A DNA stretch of 64,000 nucleotides from contig JAUFSD010000019.1 of NCBI GenBank assembly GCA_033030425.1, forward strand, positions 496,001 to 560,000. The letters run 5' to 3'. Below the pieces are notes generated by a model. The model had not been told where the DNA came from. It ran no database searches and saw only the letters and a program-made list of their open reading frames with translations. This DNA comes from Verpa conica. Taxonomy: Eukaryota; Ascomycota; Pezizomycetes; Pezizales; Morchellaceae. This document shows positions 19,747 to 31,154 of this stretch, in pieces (positions within the stretch are counted from its first letter, which is position 1; every line of letters starts with the position of its first letter). The position numbers and the translations under genes were made by a program.

Positions 19747-20668
19747 TCACAAGATGATACAGCTCCCACAACAACCCGCACCTTTGTCATCCTTTTCACT
19801 GTTGTAGTTTCCACCACCGCTCATTCCACCACCACCATTGCTGTTCATACCTTGTCCGCCACCAGGTGAGTTTGAGCCACCGGACTGCTCTTTGTTGTAA
19901 CGACGGATTTCACGAACGAGGTTATAGAACGCCTCATCAACATTAATTCGCGACTTAGCTGATGTTTCGATAAAACGGCATGAGAAGTGGCGAGCGAGAT
20001 CTCGTCCCTCTAGAGGTTGATAAGGTTAGTAAACCTGTAGACTTAAATGATCGTGTCATGATTTAGGTTATGTCATACCTTGCTGACTAACAGCACGATC
20101 CATATCTAGATCGCATTTATTTCCCACAACAATCACAGGAAAATAGTCCTTATCTTTCACTCGCAGAATCTGCTGTTGGAAAGTAGCGATCTCTTCAAAA
20201 CTAGTTCGACTTGTGATTGAGTAGACCAAAAGAAATCCTTCCCCGGTGCGCATGTATTGTTCACGCATAGCCGAGTACTCCTCCTGACCAGCTGTGTCTA
20301 GAACATCGAGTAAAGCAACTTCGTCGTCGATTACACATTGTTTACGATAAGAGTCTATTCTTGTAGTCAGTACCCGTGTTTATAGGCGTTTAAGAAATCA
20401 ACTGTTTATATTTACCTTCGATCGTAGGGTCGTATTCATCAACGAAGTGACTCTGAATCAGTTGAATGGTTAAGCATGATTTTCCTACACCACCACCACC
20501 TACAACTACCAACTTGTATTCACGTAAAAACTGTGCGTTCTAAAACCTCACAACATGTTAGCGTCTCAGAACATGTGCTTCCCAAGGTATTGATGGTGTG
20601 GTGATATGAGATGCGAAAAGCAGCAGGCATTGAGTTGAGTAGGAAAGGGGGGAACTCACGGGTGACAT
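19747..20668 (-). CDS. ras1: Ras-family small GTPase (fungal Ras1/RasA)
   Basis: Model (minus strand): exons 20660-20668, 20416-20539, 20079-20354, 19747-20009; 223 residues. The first coding exon is only nine bases (ATG TCA CCC) before a GTGAGT donor. All five G-box motifs are present: G1 GGGGVGKS (residues 17-24), G2 YDPTIEDSY, G3 [10 protein letters not shown]4 NKCD and G5 ETSAK. The N-terminus [23 protein letters not shown] is the fungal Ras1 form, with Gly where animal Ras has Ala11. Positions equal to Gly12 and Gln61 are unmutated. The hypervariable tail is Gly/Asn-rich and ends GCCGSCIIL, a CaaX box with upstream cysteines for palmitoylation. The protein is a membrane-bound switch for growth, morphogenesis and cAMP/MAPK signalling. 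Ending in Leu suggests geranylgeranylation rather than farnesylation (inference). Confidence 0.92.
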
Positions 20669-22020
20669 GACTACACTAAGTCAATAAAGGAGTAACAAAT
20701 AAAGCTGTCTTTCTTCTTGGGCTATCTTTGACTTTGATGGGTGAGGTCAAGGACGAAGAGCTTAGGGGTGGAGTAGATGAAGTCCGAGTTGTGTTCGGAA
20801 TTGATGTGATGGCGGCTCTAGAAAAGCGAGGAAGGGTTCCATCAGCACGGAATTCGAATGCAAGGTAAACCACGCGCCTCAATCGTGGGACAAGAACTTA
20901 CTTTCAGCCCGTTGGCTCGCGTGTCTGCAACGGAGATTCGCCTCGGGAAAGATCCGTTCTTACAGTGCTATCCGAAAAGAAAGAAAAGACTTACAAACCC
21001 CTTTTAAACACCTTTGGACGACGGGTTGGGTAACGGTTCCACTATCTGTCTAGAGAGAGAGGATGACTGAAGCGAAGCGAGCGGGAGGGAGCAAGCAGTA
21101 GTAGAGAAGAGGGATGGGGGGGAACAACTCGGGTTCTCCGTAGGAAGAAGAAGGGGTGCGCTTAAGGTGGAAGGCGATGGCAGGGATTAGGAGGGCGTCT
21201 CGGTAGCCTTTCTTTTTTTCTCTTATTTGTTTTTTAGCACAGAAAAGCACGGGACGACGATGCAGAGCCGACCGACCCTAGGACAAACAATAGCAACAGC
21301 CAGCGGCACGGGCAGCTACTGCTGGAGCGGGATAGGGAAGGGAGTAGAGAGGCAAGAGGCAAGAGGCAAGAGGCGAGAGGCGAGGGGAGAAGGCGGAGGG
21401 TAGAAGGTTGGAAGGTTGGAAGAGAGAGGGAAGAGAATGAAGCTTTGAGCAAAGAATCAAAGGTGACCTACAGCAAATAGAGAACGAATGAATATTGCTA
21501 AGCTGGGCGCGTCGTTCACCGAATACTAAGGGTGGCCGCGCGATGTGGGGTTAGGGGAGTAATCTAGGCGTGAAAAGGAGGCTGGGTGGATGAAGAGTAG
21601 AAAGTACTGGTGGAGAGGATGTAGTGGCTCGGGAAACGGCCCCTCAAGAGGGTTAGAGCGGGGGCGACGGAGATGAACAGAATCAATCCTACATAATATA
21701 CTTGTGCGATGTGTAATTTGGGATAAAGTGCATTCTCCTCTGAAGGCATAGATATCACCACCAGAAAATTGCTGACTGCTACCTACCCAGCTGTTGCTTC
21801 TGTGTATCTCTAGGTTTTGGTGCTCAAAAGAGGCAGCTTAGTTGGATCTGCGTCTGCAGGGCAGGCGCTGCCATTGGCTCGCCCCGCTGGTGCTCTCTAC
21901 CGTAAAATGCCTCTAAGGGCTCGGTAGAGGCTAGAAAAGAAGGAAACACGGGCTCTTTCAATTATAGCTATTTAATAACCTAGAAGCTAAGGCCTTTTCG
22001 AGAAGGGATATATGCCTATT
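20669..22020. other. upstream region of RAS1
   Basis: The first kilobase is purine-rich on the plus strand, that is CT-rich upstream of the minus-strand RAS gene, as usual for fungal promoters. It includes a five-unit 7-bp minisatellite (21349-21383). Several short minus-strand frames here are low-complexity Ser/Leu/Pro and are not genes. Confidence 0.5.
21349..21383. repeat. 7-bp minisatellite (GAGGCAA/GAGGCGA)x5
   Basis: Three units GAGGCAA are followed by two units GAGGCGA, in the upstream region of RAS1. Confidence 0.9.
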
Positions 22021-22429
22021 TTAATTATAAGGGTTTTGTCCGGGGGCAGTGTTTAAAATGCTTTCGGCAAACCGACTGCTATAGAGGGTGCTCTCCCAAG
22101 CATACACACATGTCATTGCTGCGCTGAAAACAAGTTTGTCCCACAGCTTGGGTCCCACAATACTGGAGCATCCCAGGAAACATCTTTTCTCGTGATAGAG
22201 CTGACAATATCTACCAGCCTTTGTTCTCAAACGAGACAGACATGCATAATTTCCACCCACATGAGGGCTTTACACAGCACCCCTCATTGGCCTCAACCTT
22301 GAGGCGGGCTGCCAGAGCACATGGCCAGTGGTTTGACTCGGAATCCCCGTCTATCAAATCGCAGATTGCCTCAAACCGGGGTTCTACGCTTCTCGAAGAG
22401 TCAATAGTGCTTCGAAGAATGTTCTTCAT
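22021..22429 (-). CDS. possible small unrecognised gene (two exons)
   Basis: A minus-strand ATG at 22429 opens 72 codons (MKNILRSTIDSSRSVEP..., then RFEAICDLIDGDSESNHW). A second frame ends at 22021 (LYHEKRCFLGCSSIV...NTAPGQNPYN). They can be joined in phase by a GTAAAG donor after GCC and an acceptor TTGTCAG before LYHEK. The intron would be about 80 nt and the product about 110 residues with several cysteines. I do not recognise the protein, and there is no signal peptide. It may be chance or a decayed gene. Confidence 0.25.
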
Positions 22430-22596
22430 TGTTGCTTCATCTTAGAGTATGTATGCAAGAGCAGGATTCCGTGTTGCTGGCCCTAGTACTAGGGTTAGCG
22501 AAGCACAAGAGGGTGGAATTACTAAGATTTTCCCCCTCTAGAGTATTCTTTTGACTAGAGGTCGTTTCTTGCGTTTATATTGATTGAGTATCTGCT

Positions 22597-22726
22597 CGTA
22601 ATCTCATGACGTTTGTAAAAACGACTGCTATTGCATATCATACAAAATCATACAAAAATCGTAGACTTGGCATAGCTTTGTATGATATGCAATAGCGGTC
22701 TTTTTTATAAATGTCATGAGTTTACG
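22597..22726. mobile_element. palindromic MITE-like element upstream of VMA1
   Basis: The arms (22597-22646 and 22676-22726) are near-perfect reverse complements of about 49 nt: CTCATGACGTTTGTAAAA...GCTATTGCATATCATACAAA against its complement. The loop is about 30 nt. Mismatches are mostly transitions. No coding capacity and no obvious target duplication are present. It lies about 230 bp 5' of the VMA1 start. Confidence 0.7.
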
Positions 22727-22954
22727 GGTACATATGTATATGTAGGCACCAAGACATTATGTATCCCTATCGATATGGCTACATGTATGTATGTATATGT
22801 GGCGGTAAGCGTGGAATTGGGGCTAGGCGAGCTGCTGCATCAGTGTGAGGGGTTACCAAGAACAAAGCTATTGTGTGCCTTAACACCCCACGCGGTCTTC
22901 GAGCCCGTTCTTCGACAGCTTGCCTACTCCAACTCACAGACAGATACCCCAACC

Positions 22955-25477
22955 ATGGTAATTATTGAAGTTCTTGTTACCAATTTCCCTACCAATATAC
23001 TAATTTTTATAGTTTAGAAACGCGAAGAGAGATGCACAGAAGGCAGAGGAGTACGCGAAGGAAGGAGATTATGGTACGTCATTGGTGTTCGATCATAACA
23101 TCTTTTCTTTCTGATTTTTTTGTCTGTAAACCCTACGCTAAAGTGGTAAATAGGATCTATTTTCTCGGTTTCCGGGTATGTGAACCTAAAATTATCTATT
23201 TTGAAGAATTAACCCCGCAATGCAGTGGCTGATAAGCTGGTGAACAGGCCCGTTGTGGTGGCTGAGAATATGATAGGATGTGCCATGTACGAGCTGGTAA
23301 ATATTAAGAGGTTAATATAGGGTTTTTTTTCTATGCTAATATCAATATCAGGTTCGGGTTGGCCATGATTCGTTGGTCGGAGAAGTCATTCGAATTGAGG
23401 CGGATAAAGCTACTATTCAGGTCTATGAAGAAACAGGTTTCAAAGGCTATAGAAAGTTTATATACGAGAAAGATCACTAACTCTAGCTACAGCTGGTGTA
23501 ACTGTAGGTGACCCGGTCCTACGGACTGGGAAGCCTCTCTCTGTTGAGCTTGGCCCTGGTCTGATGGAGACTATCTACGATGGGATCCAACGTCCTCTAA
23601 AAACCATCAATGAGATCTCTAACAGTATCTACATCCCTCGTGGTATCGCTACCCCCGCACTTGACGTCAGAAGAAATTGGGATTTTACCCCTGCGAAGCT
23701 AAAGGTTGGGGATCATATTACTGGAGGAGATATCTTTGGCAGCGTTTACGAGAATTCGCTTTTGGATGACCATAAGATCATGTTACCCCCTCGTGCTAGG
23801 GGAACTATCACCTACATCGCCGAGAAGGGATCTTATACCTTGGAGGATCAGGTGCTGGAAGTCGAATTCGAGGGGAACAAACAAAGCTTTACCATGATGC
23901 ACACATGGCCTGTCCGGGTTCCAAGACCGGTTACTGAGAGACTTTCAGCCGACTATCCATTGTTGACTGGACAGCGAGTGTTGGATGCTTTATTTCCTTG
24001 TGTACAAGGTGGTACAACTGCTATTCCAGGGGCTTTTGGGTGTGGAAAGACGGTCATTTCCCAAGCTTTATCTAAGTTCTCAAATTCTGACTGTATTATT
24101 TACGTCGGGTGTGGTGAGCGTGGTAATGAGATGGCCGAAGTCTTGATGGATTTCCCCGAGGTATTGCTCAGATTCAATTAGAAGGTAGAAAACTGAGACT
24201 AATAGTTATAGCTTTCCATCGAAATTAACGGCCGCAAAGAACCTATCATGAAACGTACTACCCTCGTTGCTAATACCTCTAACATGCCCGTAGCAGCCCG
24301 TGAAGCTTCCATATATACTGGTATTACACTTGCCGAATACTTCCGTGATCAAGGAAAGGATGTTGCTATGATGGCCGACTCCTCATCTCGTTGGGCCGAA
24401 GCTCTTCGTGAGATTTCTGGTCGTTTGGGGGAGATGCCTGCTGATCAAGGATTCCCGGCCTATCTCGGTGCGAAGTTGGCTAGTTTTTATGAGCGTGCAG
24501 GTAAAGTTACGGCTCTTGGTAGCCCCGGAAGAGTCGGAAGTGTTAGTATTGTTGGCGCTGTGTCACCGCCTGGTGGTGATTTCGCTGATCCGGTTACATC
24601 TGCTACACTGGGTATTGGTAAGACTATTAGCCTACTCTTAATTTTGCTTTGTGTTTCTTGGGGATTATTGAGATATTTGCTGCTGTTGAGAAGGGGACAA
24701 AATATCTACAAAAGGTATGCTATAGAGTGAGAGTTGCTAACAGTTGTCCTTGGCTATTATAGTGCAAGTGTTTTGGGGTCTCGATAAGAAATTGGCCCAG
24801 CGAAAACATTTCCCTAGTATTAACACCTCCCTTAGTTATAGCAAGTATACCAATGTGCTGGACAAGTACTATGCAAAGAACTACCCTGAATTTCCCGTGC
24901 TACGTGACCGCATTAAGCAACTGTATGTTACCCTTCCCCTTGAGAAAATGCATAAATTGCGCAAAGGTTCTAATAAACTCTACAATCCACAGTCTCTCCG
25001 ACAGTGAAGATCTCGACCAAGTCGTACAGCTCGTCGGTAAATCTGCACTGTCAGACCCCGACAAGATCACGTTAGATGTTAGCTCCCTCATCAAGGAAGA
25101 CTTCCTACAACAGAATGGGTATTCCAAGCACGACCAATACTGCCCCGTGTGGAAAACTCTGTGGATGATGAAAGCTATGATGGCATTTTACGATGAATCG
25201 CAGAAGGCTGTTCAGTCTGGCACCCAATGGGGGAAGATTCGTGATGCCACCTCAGAAGTACAACATCAGCTTAGGTCTATGAAGTTTGAGGTATATCTGC
25301 ATTTGTGGCCTGCTAATCCGTGGCAAGCATGGATGTATGGAGGGAAATGATTCGTAGTTGTGCTGACTGTTTGCTTCCTTTTAGATTCCAGATGATGGTG
25401 AAAAAGCTATCACTGAGCGCTACGAGAAGCTTTATAATGATATGATGGAAAAGTTTGCTAGCGTTTCTGATGAATAA
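22955..25477 (+). CDS. vma1: V-type proton ATPase catalytic subunit A
   Basis: Model: exons 22955-22957, 23013-23073, 23154-23175, 23248-23296, 23352-23436, 23493-24160, 24212-24617, 24763-24922, 24993-25290, 25385-25477; 614 residues, the usual length. It hydrolyses ATP in the V1 sector to acidify the vacuole. The first coding exon is the ATG alone. The 22-nt third exon is required to restore [19 protein letters not shown]. The Walker A motif GAFGCGKT is at residues 253-260. [39 protein letters not shown] and [19 protein letters not shown] are conserved A-subunit signatures. The site that carries the intein in some yeasts (VG/CGERGNE) is uninterrupted. The C-terminus is KFASVSDE. The gene converges on UBA1. 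Confidence 0.95.
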
Positions 25478-26796
25478 ACGGATCTTGTTATATCATATCC
25501 CTGAGGAGTGTCTAAAAGCATGGTCCTTGTATTTAGGCTCTCTCTACTTATTATTTTTTCGCCTGCCAATGATGCTATGGTTGCATGAGCGAAGTTGTGG
25601 CCATAAAAAACAGTTGCGTTTTACCGTTGTTTCCCGTAGTCACTTGTGTCAGATTGATATCGTAGAATGGAAAGTAGCTATAGTCCTTGACCTACTTTAT
25701 ATATATTGTACTCAGGCTTTTATTAAATACTCGGAGTGAGGGGAGAAACAGCACTAAAACTCACTAAAATCTTTTCACAGAAAACTCTAAAATCATATAA
25801 AAAACCAGGCATAAGTTATCTAGAGTACCTAGAACTATTGTGATAAATCTGTATTTTTATTGTGACTGTTTGCTGCCCTATTATGTTATTTTGTTACTAC
25901 CTCCTACACAATTTTGAGTGTCGCCTAAGGCTGCAACCTCCCTCCAAGTATTTAATAAACGCCTGGGATGTACGCTACTAAATTTAACTGAACCTCAACA
26001 TTGCAACTATAGCTTGTGAGGTACCTATACCCCCCCCCAAGTAATTGCACAAGATAGCCATAAAACCAAGATAAAGCTGTAGGCATAAAGAACTTAAAAG
26101 GAGATTTAATGTAAAGCCATAGATTCTCCTATTAAATACACATTCCCATAATAAGATGGCCTTTAGTAATTTTATCTACTTTCTAGATATCAACTACACT
26201 AGGCATATATGGTTATTAAAAAAATTCACTACATAAATCCTACTTATCTTGACACATAGAGAATAAGAAGAGGTAAGGGTTAAAGGAGATATTAAGATAT
26301 TGATGAGAGGTACTGGGCCCCTAAAACTCAGCTCTTTAATAAAGTTAGCAACCAGCAAGATTAGAGAAGTAATTTAGATTTGTTGATATAAAAGTAGTAT
26401 CAGTATATACTAGAGTTTCCTCCTATATTTTATTGTGGCTATATAAAATCTACTGCAGTTGTGGTAGGGAGTTTGGTATCATGCTAGAAGGGGGTGGCTT
26501 GTTGCGACGGTTTAATTTGATAGCGTACAATAGCGACAGTTGAGATCTTCAAGTTCTCAACACTTAGACATTCTTCTGTAGCTTAGTTCCCCCTAACTAT
26601 AAACTAATTAAAGAATAGATTCTTAGACCATGGAATGTAACAGAAAAATGGTTCATATTCATTGGTATTGTCGTAAGGGAGGTGTACCACGTACAGAATA
26701 CAATCCCTCCTCTTCTATGACTTAAGTTGGGTTGACTGGAATTTTTTTTAAAAAAAAAATCGAAATATAATTTTAGACTCTCTCACATGCAGATAT
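25478..26796. other. intergenic stretch between convergent VMA1 and UBA1
   Basis: AT-rich sequence with homopolymer runs (C-run near 26033, T/A runs near 26745-26760). It holds the 3' flanks of both genes. I see no gene. Confidence 0.55.
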
Positions 26797-29700
26797 CTAT
26801 TTAACGCGGACACAAATATATGGGACCTCAACATCCTCCCCAGTCTCATCGTCAACGCAAACCTCAAGAATAAGATTCCTAGTATGTGGAGGTACAGGCT
26901 TCTTCGAAACCTCCTCAACGAGCTTTCTCATTCTGTAGAAAGGAGAAAAGTAGCTGTTAGCAACTAACAACACTCGGAAGAGAGGGGAGGATTACTTCAG
27001 GTGTAGCCTGTCTGCCAATTTCTTCTGGGGAAAGAAGCTTCCATATAGCAAGCTGACCCCACAGCTAACCATGGAGCAAGTCAGGCCCTTCTTTTTCATC
27101 TCATCCAAGAGCTCTTGTAGCGTGATCTCGTAATCAAAGTAGAATCTATCCCAAATTTTGTCGAAGGTGACTTCACCACTCGGTGCTAGGTATTTGCCCT
27201 TAGGACTAGCAATTGGTTCACCAAACCCAATGAAGGGCAATGCCAAATTGATAAAAGCGTTCTTGTAGTCATCAAGCTTGTCTTTACCGTCAATGACCTT
27301 ATATAGCTCAAGACAGACCAACCCAGTTACCAGAGATGTGGTAGTTGCTAGGATTCATTAGTTGGAATTACATAAAATTTAGGAGCAGAAGTCGTACCAA
27401 TAGCAGGAATAATCTTTCCGGCAATGCCCTTAGTTTTGTGCTTATCTGCGGGGGTAATTGAGTAATTAAGAGCCCTAAGGTTAGATGCAGCAGTGATGAA
27501 GTCCATGTGATGATTTGTATCGTCATCTTTCTCAAAGTCTACTTTTGTGAGCCTGTATCCTGCCATGGCGCTAGGGGCTGGCAAGCTCTGTACAAGCTTA
27601 AGCATCTCATCATCATCATCAAACTTCTGGGAGGTAGCGTTCGGGTCCGGCTCAGCATCGCTGGCTTGAATCTTCACCCCGGATGAGGGAGTGAAGTCAG
27701 GAACCATCATGTGCTCGATTACTTTTACGTAAATTTCATCATCAATACTTCCCTTGATACCGTAGTTGAAAGCATGAAGGTTTGCCGCCGCTTTTACGAA
27801 CTCCGAGTGTGTCTCGTTCTGCCAGTTAAAGGCTAGTGGGTCTGGAGCTCTTTTAGGTCCGCTCCAGAACCGGGTACCCGAGGAAGTTTCCGAATCTTTG
27901 GGGAAGTTGAAAAGAAGCTGCTGAATGTTGTTGTTATACTGCTTCTCAAACTCAAGTCTTGCCCATACAATGCATTCTTCAAATGTGATAGGCTTGGCAA
28001 GCACTAAGTAATCGCGGATGGTCTCCAGGATTTGTTTTTGGTTTCCAGAGTGCTTGAGGGTAGCTTCAAGAAAGTTTGGTTGAGAAAGATAGAGATTGAC
28101 ATTCTCTGCCGGCTGGACGAAGTAAGACTCGAAAAGCTCACGAGCCCAGGCGATGGTGTGCTCAATTTTATTCGGAAAACTTCGAAGAGTGCACATGGGG
28201 AAGGACTGCTCTGGGGGATCTTGGGAATTTGAGTAACTCTCAGTAAGCCCCGGCATGACAACTTGTGTATTGCCCTTAGTTCCAAGTGTACCACTCTCCA
28301 AGAGTGGTTTTTTGAAGAAAACACATCTGCGGTCGACGTATGTTCGGGCATCAACGTTATCAAGAGCGTTTGTCACACCGTCGAGAGCTTCCCAGAAGTC
28401 CTCGTTGAATACATCCTCAGTATCAGCTCCTACACGGTCCCTTAAAGTGGTAATCTTTCCATTCAGCTCGGGATTCATGGCCTGGACTGCTTCCGCAGCG
28501 CAGTCACTCTTCAGCTTCCCGACATCCTTTGGCCTGAATAAGAACTGACGGTTCAGATTACTTTTCTCGATCGAATCCATATCAGTCACAGAGATCTGCC
28601 CGTTTAGACCAGTAGCAAGACCAATCATAGCCCAATTTTTCAGCATTTCACAGCCGATGGCCCCGGCACCAACAAGGAATTGCTTCATGTTTGCAATTTT
28701 GTCCTGAAAGTCCTTTCCAAATACCGCAATTTGCCCATCGTAACGTGTACCTAAAGGTTTGCAGAGCTCCTCTGAACGTTTCGTGGAATTTGGCAAGCTT
28801 TCTAGGGAGTCGAAATATAGGTGCTGCACCAAGGGGCCAAATTTACCAGACAGGCCCTTAACCACTTCCTGGGCTGCCCAACCTCCAAAAACCGCACACA
28901 TTGGCGCAAGATCTCCACGAGCTTGAAATGACAATTCATTGATGAGACCCTCACTCAGTTCAGGCTTCTCATCTCCATATGATTCTGCAATTGTGGCTGC
29001 GTATCTAAACACCTCCGCCGCATCCTCTTTATTCATAGGCCTAGGCAAAACATTATGTTCCGTAGCAAACTTGTGAAGAGCTTGAAAACCAACGTGGAGC
29101 TGAAGGGGTCGGTCGAACTTTGCGTAGTCAGAGATAAGAAACTCCGGCTTTGCGAGCTGCTCGGTTTGCGACTGGAAATTGATGATTTTAGGTGACTTAA
29201 CCTGGGTGAACAGCCCACCACGTATATATGTGCCGTATTGCGAAACATCCCCAATAGAGAATGTGTAAGGCCCTATAGAGTTTACAACCAGTTAGCAACT
29301 CTAATCTGACCTCTAAATTGTAAATCTGCCAAATTATATAGCACCTACCCTTTACTTCCACCTTGAATTCAACACCATTCAAGTCCTCCATGCCCTCAAC
29401 TTCGCTGAAAATAACATGATCTCCATCCTCAAACCCATGCCTAGTCTCATCTAACGCAGTTACAAGCCCCGAGCTATCGATCCCTGCAACAATACCACTC
29501 AGAAGACTTTCACCATTCGGATCAACAACCACAAAGCCTTCTCCGAAGTCGCAGAAAATGTTACCAAACAACCCCCTAACTTCAGCCGAGATATATGGGA
29601 TCTTATTTTTATGGCAGAACTCATTGGCCTTCAACTGAACATCGAGCGGTGTCTCGGTGATAACAACAGTTTTAAACCTAGCCAGCGCTTCAATATCGTT

Positions 29701-30211
29701 GAAAAGATCCTTCTGATAAACCGAGACAGGTGTATATGCATTAAGCTCGCCGAGACGAGGTGCAGTAACCTCGTCACGCCGTTTACCGATATCGGTGGAC
29801 TGGAGGAAGTATTGAGAGGAGAGGTCGGCGATCTCAACGGGAGAGGGGTCATAGAGGGTTAGGGATTTCACACCAGCCAAGCAGATGTTTTTGGCTATTA
29901 GTTTTCGGGTCAGTATGCGAATAAGATAATCTCATATCCTAGCTATAGAGTGGTAGCTAGGATATTTCACTCGAAGGCTTGAATGAAGCTCACCAATCTC
30001 GACACCAAGTCCCTTCATTCCCACTATTAAGACATCCGACTGGCTCATACGCTTCATGGCCTCGTGGCCGAGAACGTAGCTATCGGTAGTCAGAGGAAAC
30101 TCTAATAAAAAACCCCTTTTCTGATGAGGTAGATAATACATACAGTTGACGGCTGTACAGACCCTCATCGATGGTTTCACCAGAGGTATCCGCAGGGGGG
30201 TCTATCTGCAT
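26797..30211 (-). CDS. uba1: ubiquitin-activating enzyme E1
   Basis: Model (minus strand): exons 30144-30211, 29994-30079, 29349-29894, 27398-29272, 26996-27347, 26797-26932; 1020 residues, as expected. E1 adenylates ubiquitin, loads it on a catalytic cysteine and passes it to E2s. The N-terminus reads [20 protein letters not shown]. The inactive and active adenylation folds follow ([20 protein letters not shown] and [20 protein letters not shown]). The thioester site is [11 protein letters not shown], with Cys594. The active-half motif [18 protein letters not shown] and the cross-over loop are present. The C-terminal ubiquitin-fold domain ends [10 protein letters not shown]. The junction [20 protein letters not shown] is recovered only with a 50-nt intron (27348-27397). 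Reading through it instead gives a false stop. The gene is intact. Confidence 0.95.
29934..29965. repeat. perfect 12-bp inverted repeat in UBA1 intron 2
   Basis: ATATCCTAGCTA and its exact complement enclose an 8-nt loop within the 99-nt intron at 29895-29993. Confidence 0.8.
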
Positions 30212-31154
30212 TTTTGAAGAGTCCTATAGTAGATTGAGATGTCCGATCAGCTAGTGCTACTTCCTGGAATCTATCTAAGTAGTGGGGGGGGGGGGGCAGA
30301 AAGAAGCTTACCGTCATGACTTGTTTATCAGGACGAACCGAGAGTTCGGTCGAAGGCTTTCTTTTCGACAGTTTGGGCGGGGAATCTATAGATGTCTGAT
30401 ACTCTTCAGAGGTGATAGGGTGATAAATGTTGAAGAGAGTGTGCTATGGGTGATGAAGTTGATGATGAATAGCGAAGCCAGGAGATGAACGGATTCCGTG
30501 GTGGGGCTGCCAGCAACAGATTTGTCAGAGGAAGCCTGTGGGGGGATAGATAGGCGGAGAATGGCGGAGAAGGCTAGTTGCTGGAGGTCGGGATGCAATC
30601 TTCATGATTGAAGCGAGGCGGGGCTATCTTGAAACATGCATAGCAACCACCGATAACAGGGGGGCATCACTATCTGGCTATATGCAGCTTGTTGGTTTTA
30701 ATAAGGTGAGAATAAACTGATTTTACGTCTAGAGAGTATCTAGATTTACAAACGCGTACGCAATAGGGTAGGCGAAAATGACCGTATTATCTCATATTAA
30801 ACAAACGGTGCAGAGTTGAGTAAGAAGACTAAATAACATGCAAATCTGGGCGTATAAGAAAGAATAAATACTGGAAACCTAGTACCTAGGAAAAGATAAA
30901 TCAACAAATATTAGTAAAGCTGGCTCCATGGACCAGAAGATCTCAAACTGATCACCACCCGGATATCATATCATTATAATCGTATCACATCTCCCTCATC
31001 CATTAAAGGTTCCTGCACTACTGAAGTAACAGTTTATATAGAGACAGCAAACAGCTCATTATCTTCTATAACTCTTCTGGCAGAGACCTTACACCCTGGC
31101 CCTTAATGGTGATGTCACCAGGGTAGCCATTGCCCAAAACCCACTGGATTGTGT
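30212..31154. other. UBA1 upstream region and 3' flank of the SNA3-like gene
   Basis: This contains a G-run (about 30286-30296). Short open frames on both strands here lack motifs. No gene is supported. Confidence 0.5.

Noticed and set aside
23226..23247. VMA1 exon starting at the TGCAG acceptor ([12 protein letters not shown]).
   Set aside because: Same length and phase but loses the invariant FSVSGP; the 22-nt exon at 23154-23175 restores it.
27348..27397. Apparent premature stop in UBA1 (…[12 protein letters not shown] then stop).
   Set aside because: A GTACGA..CCTAG intron of 50 nt gives the conserved [16 protein letters not shown] junction; the gene is intact.
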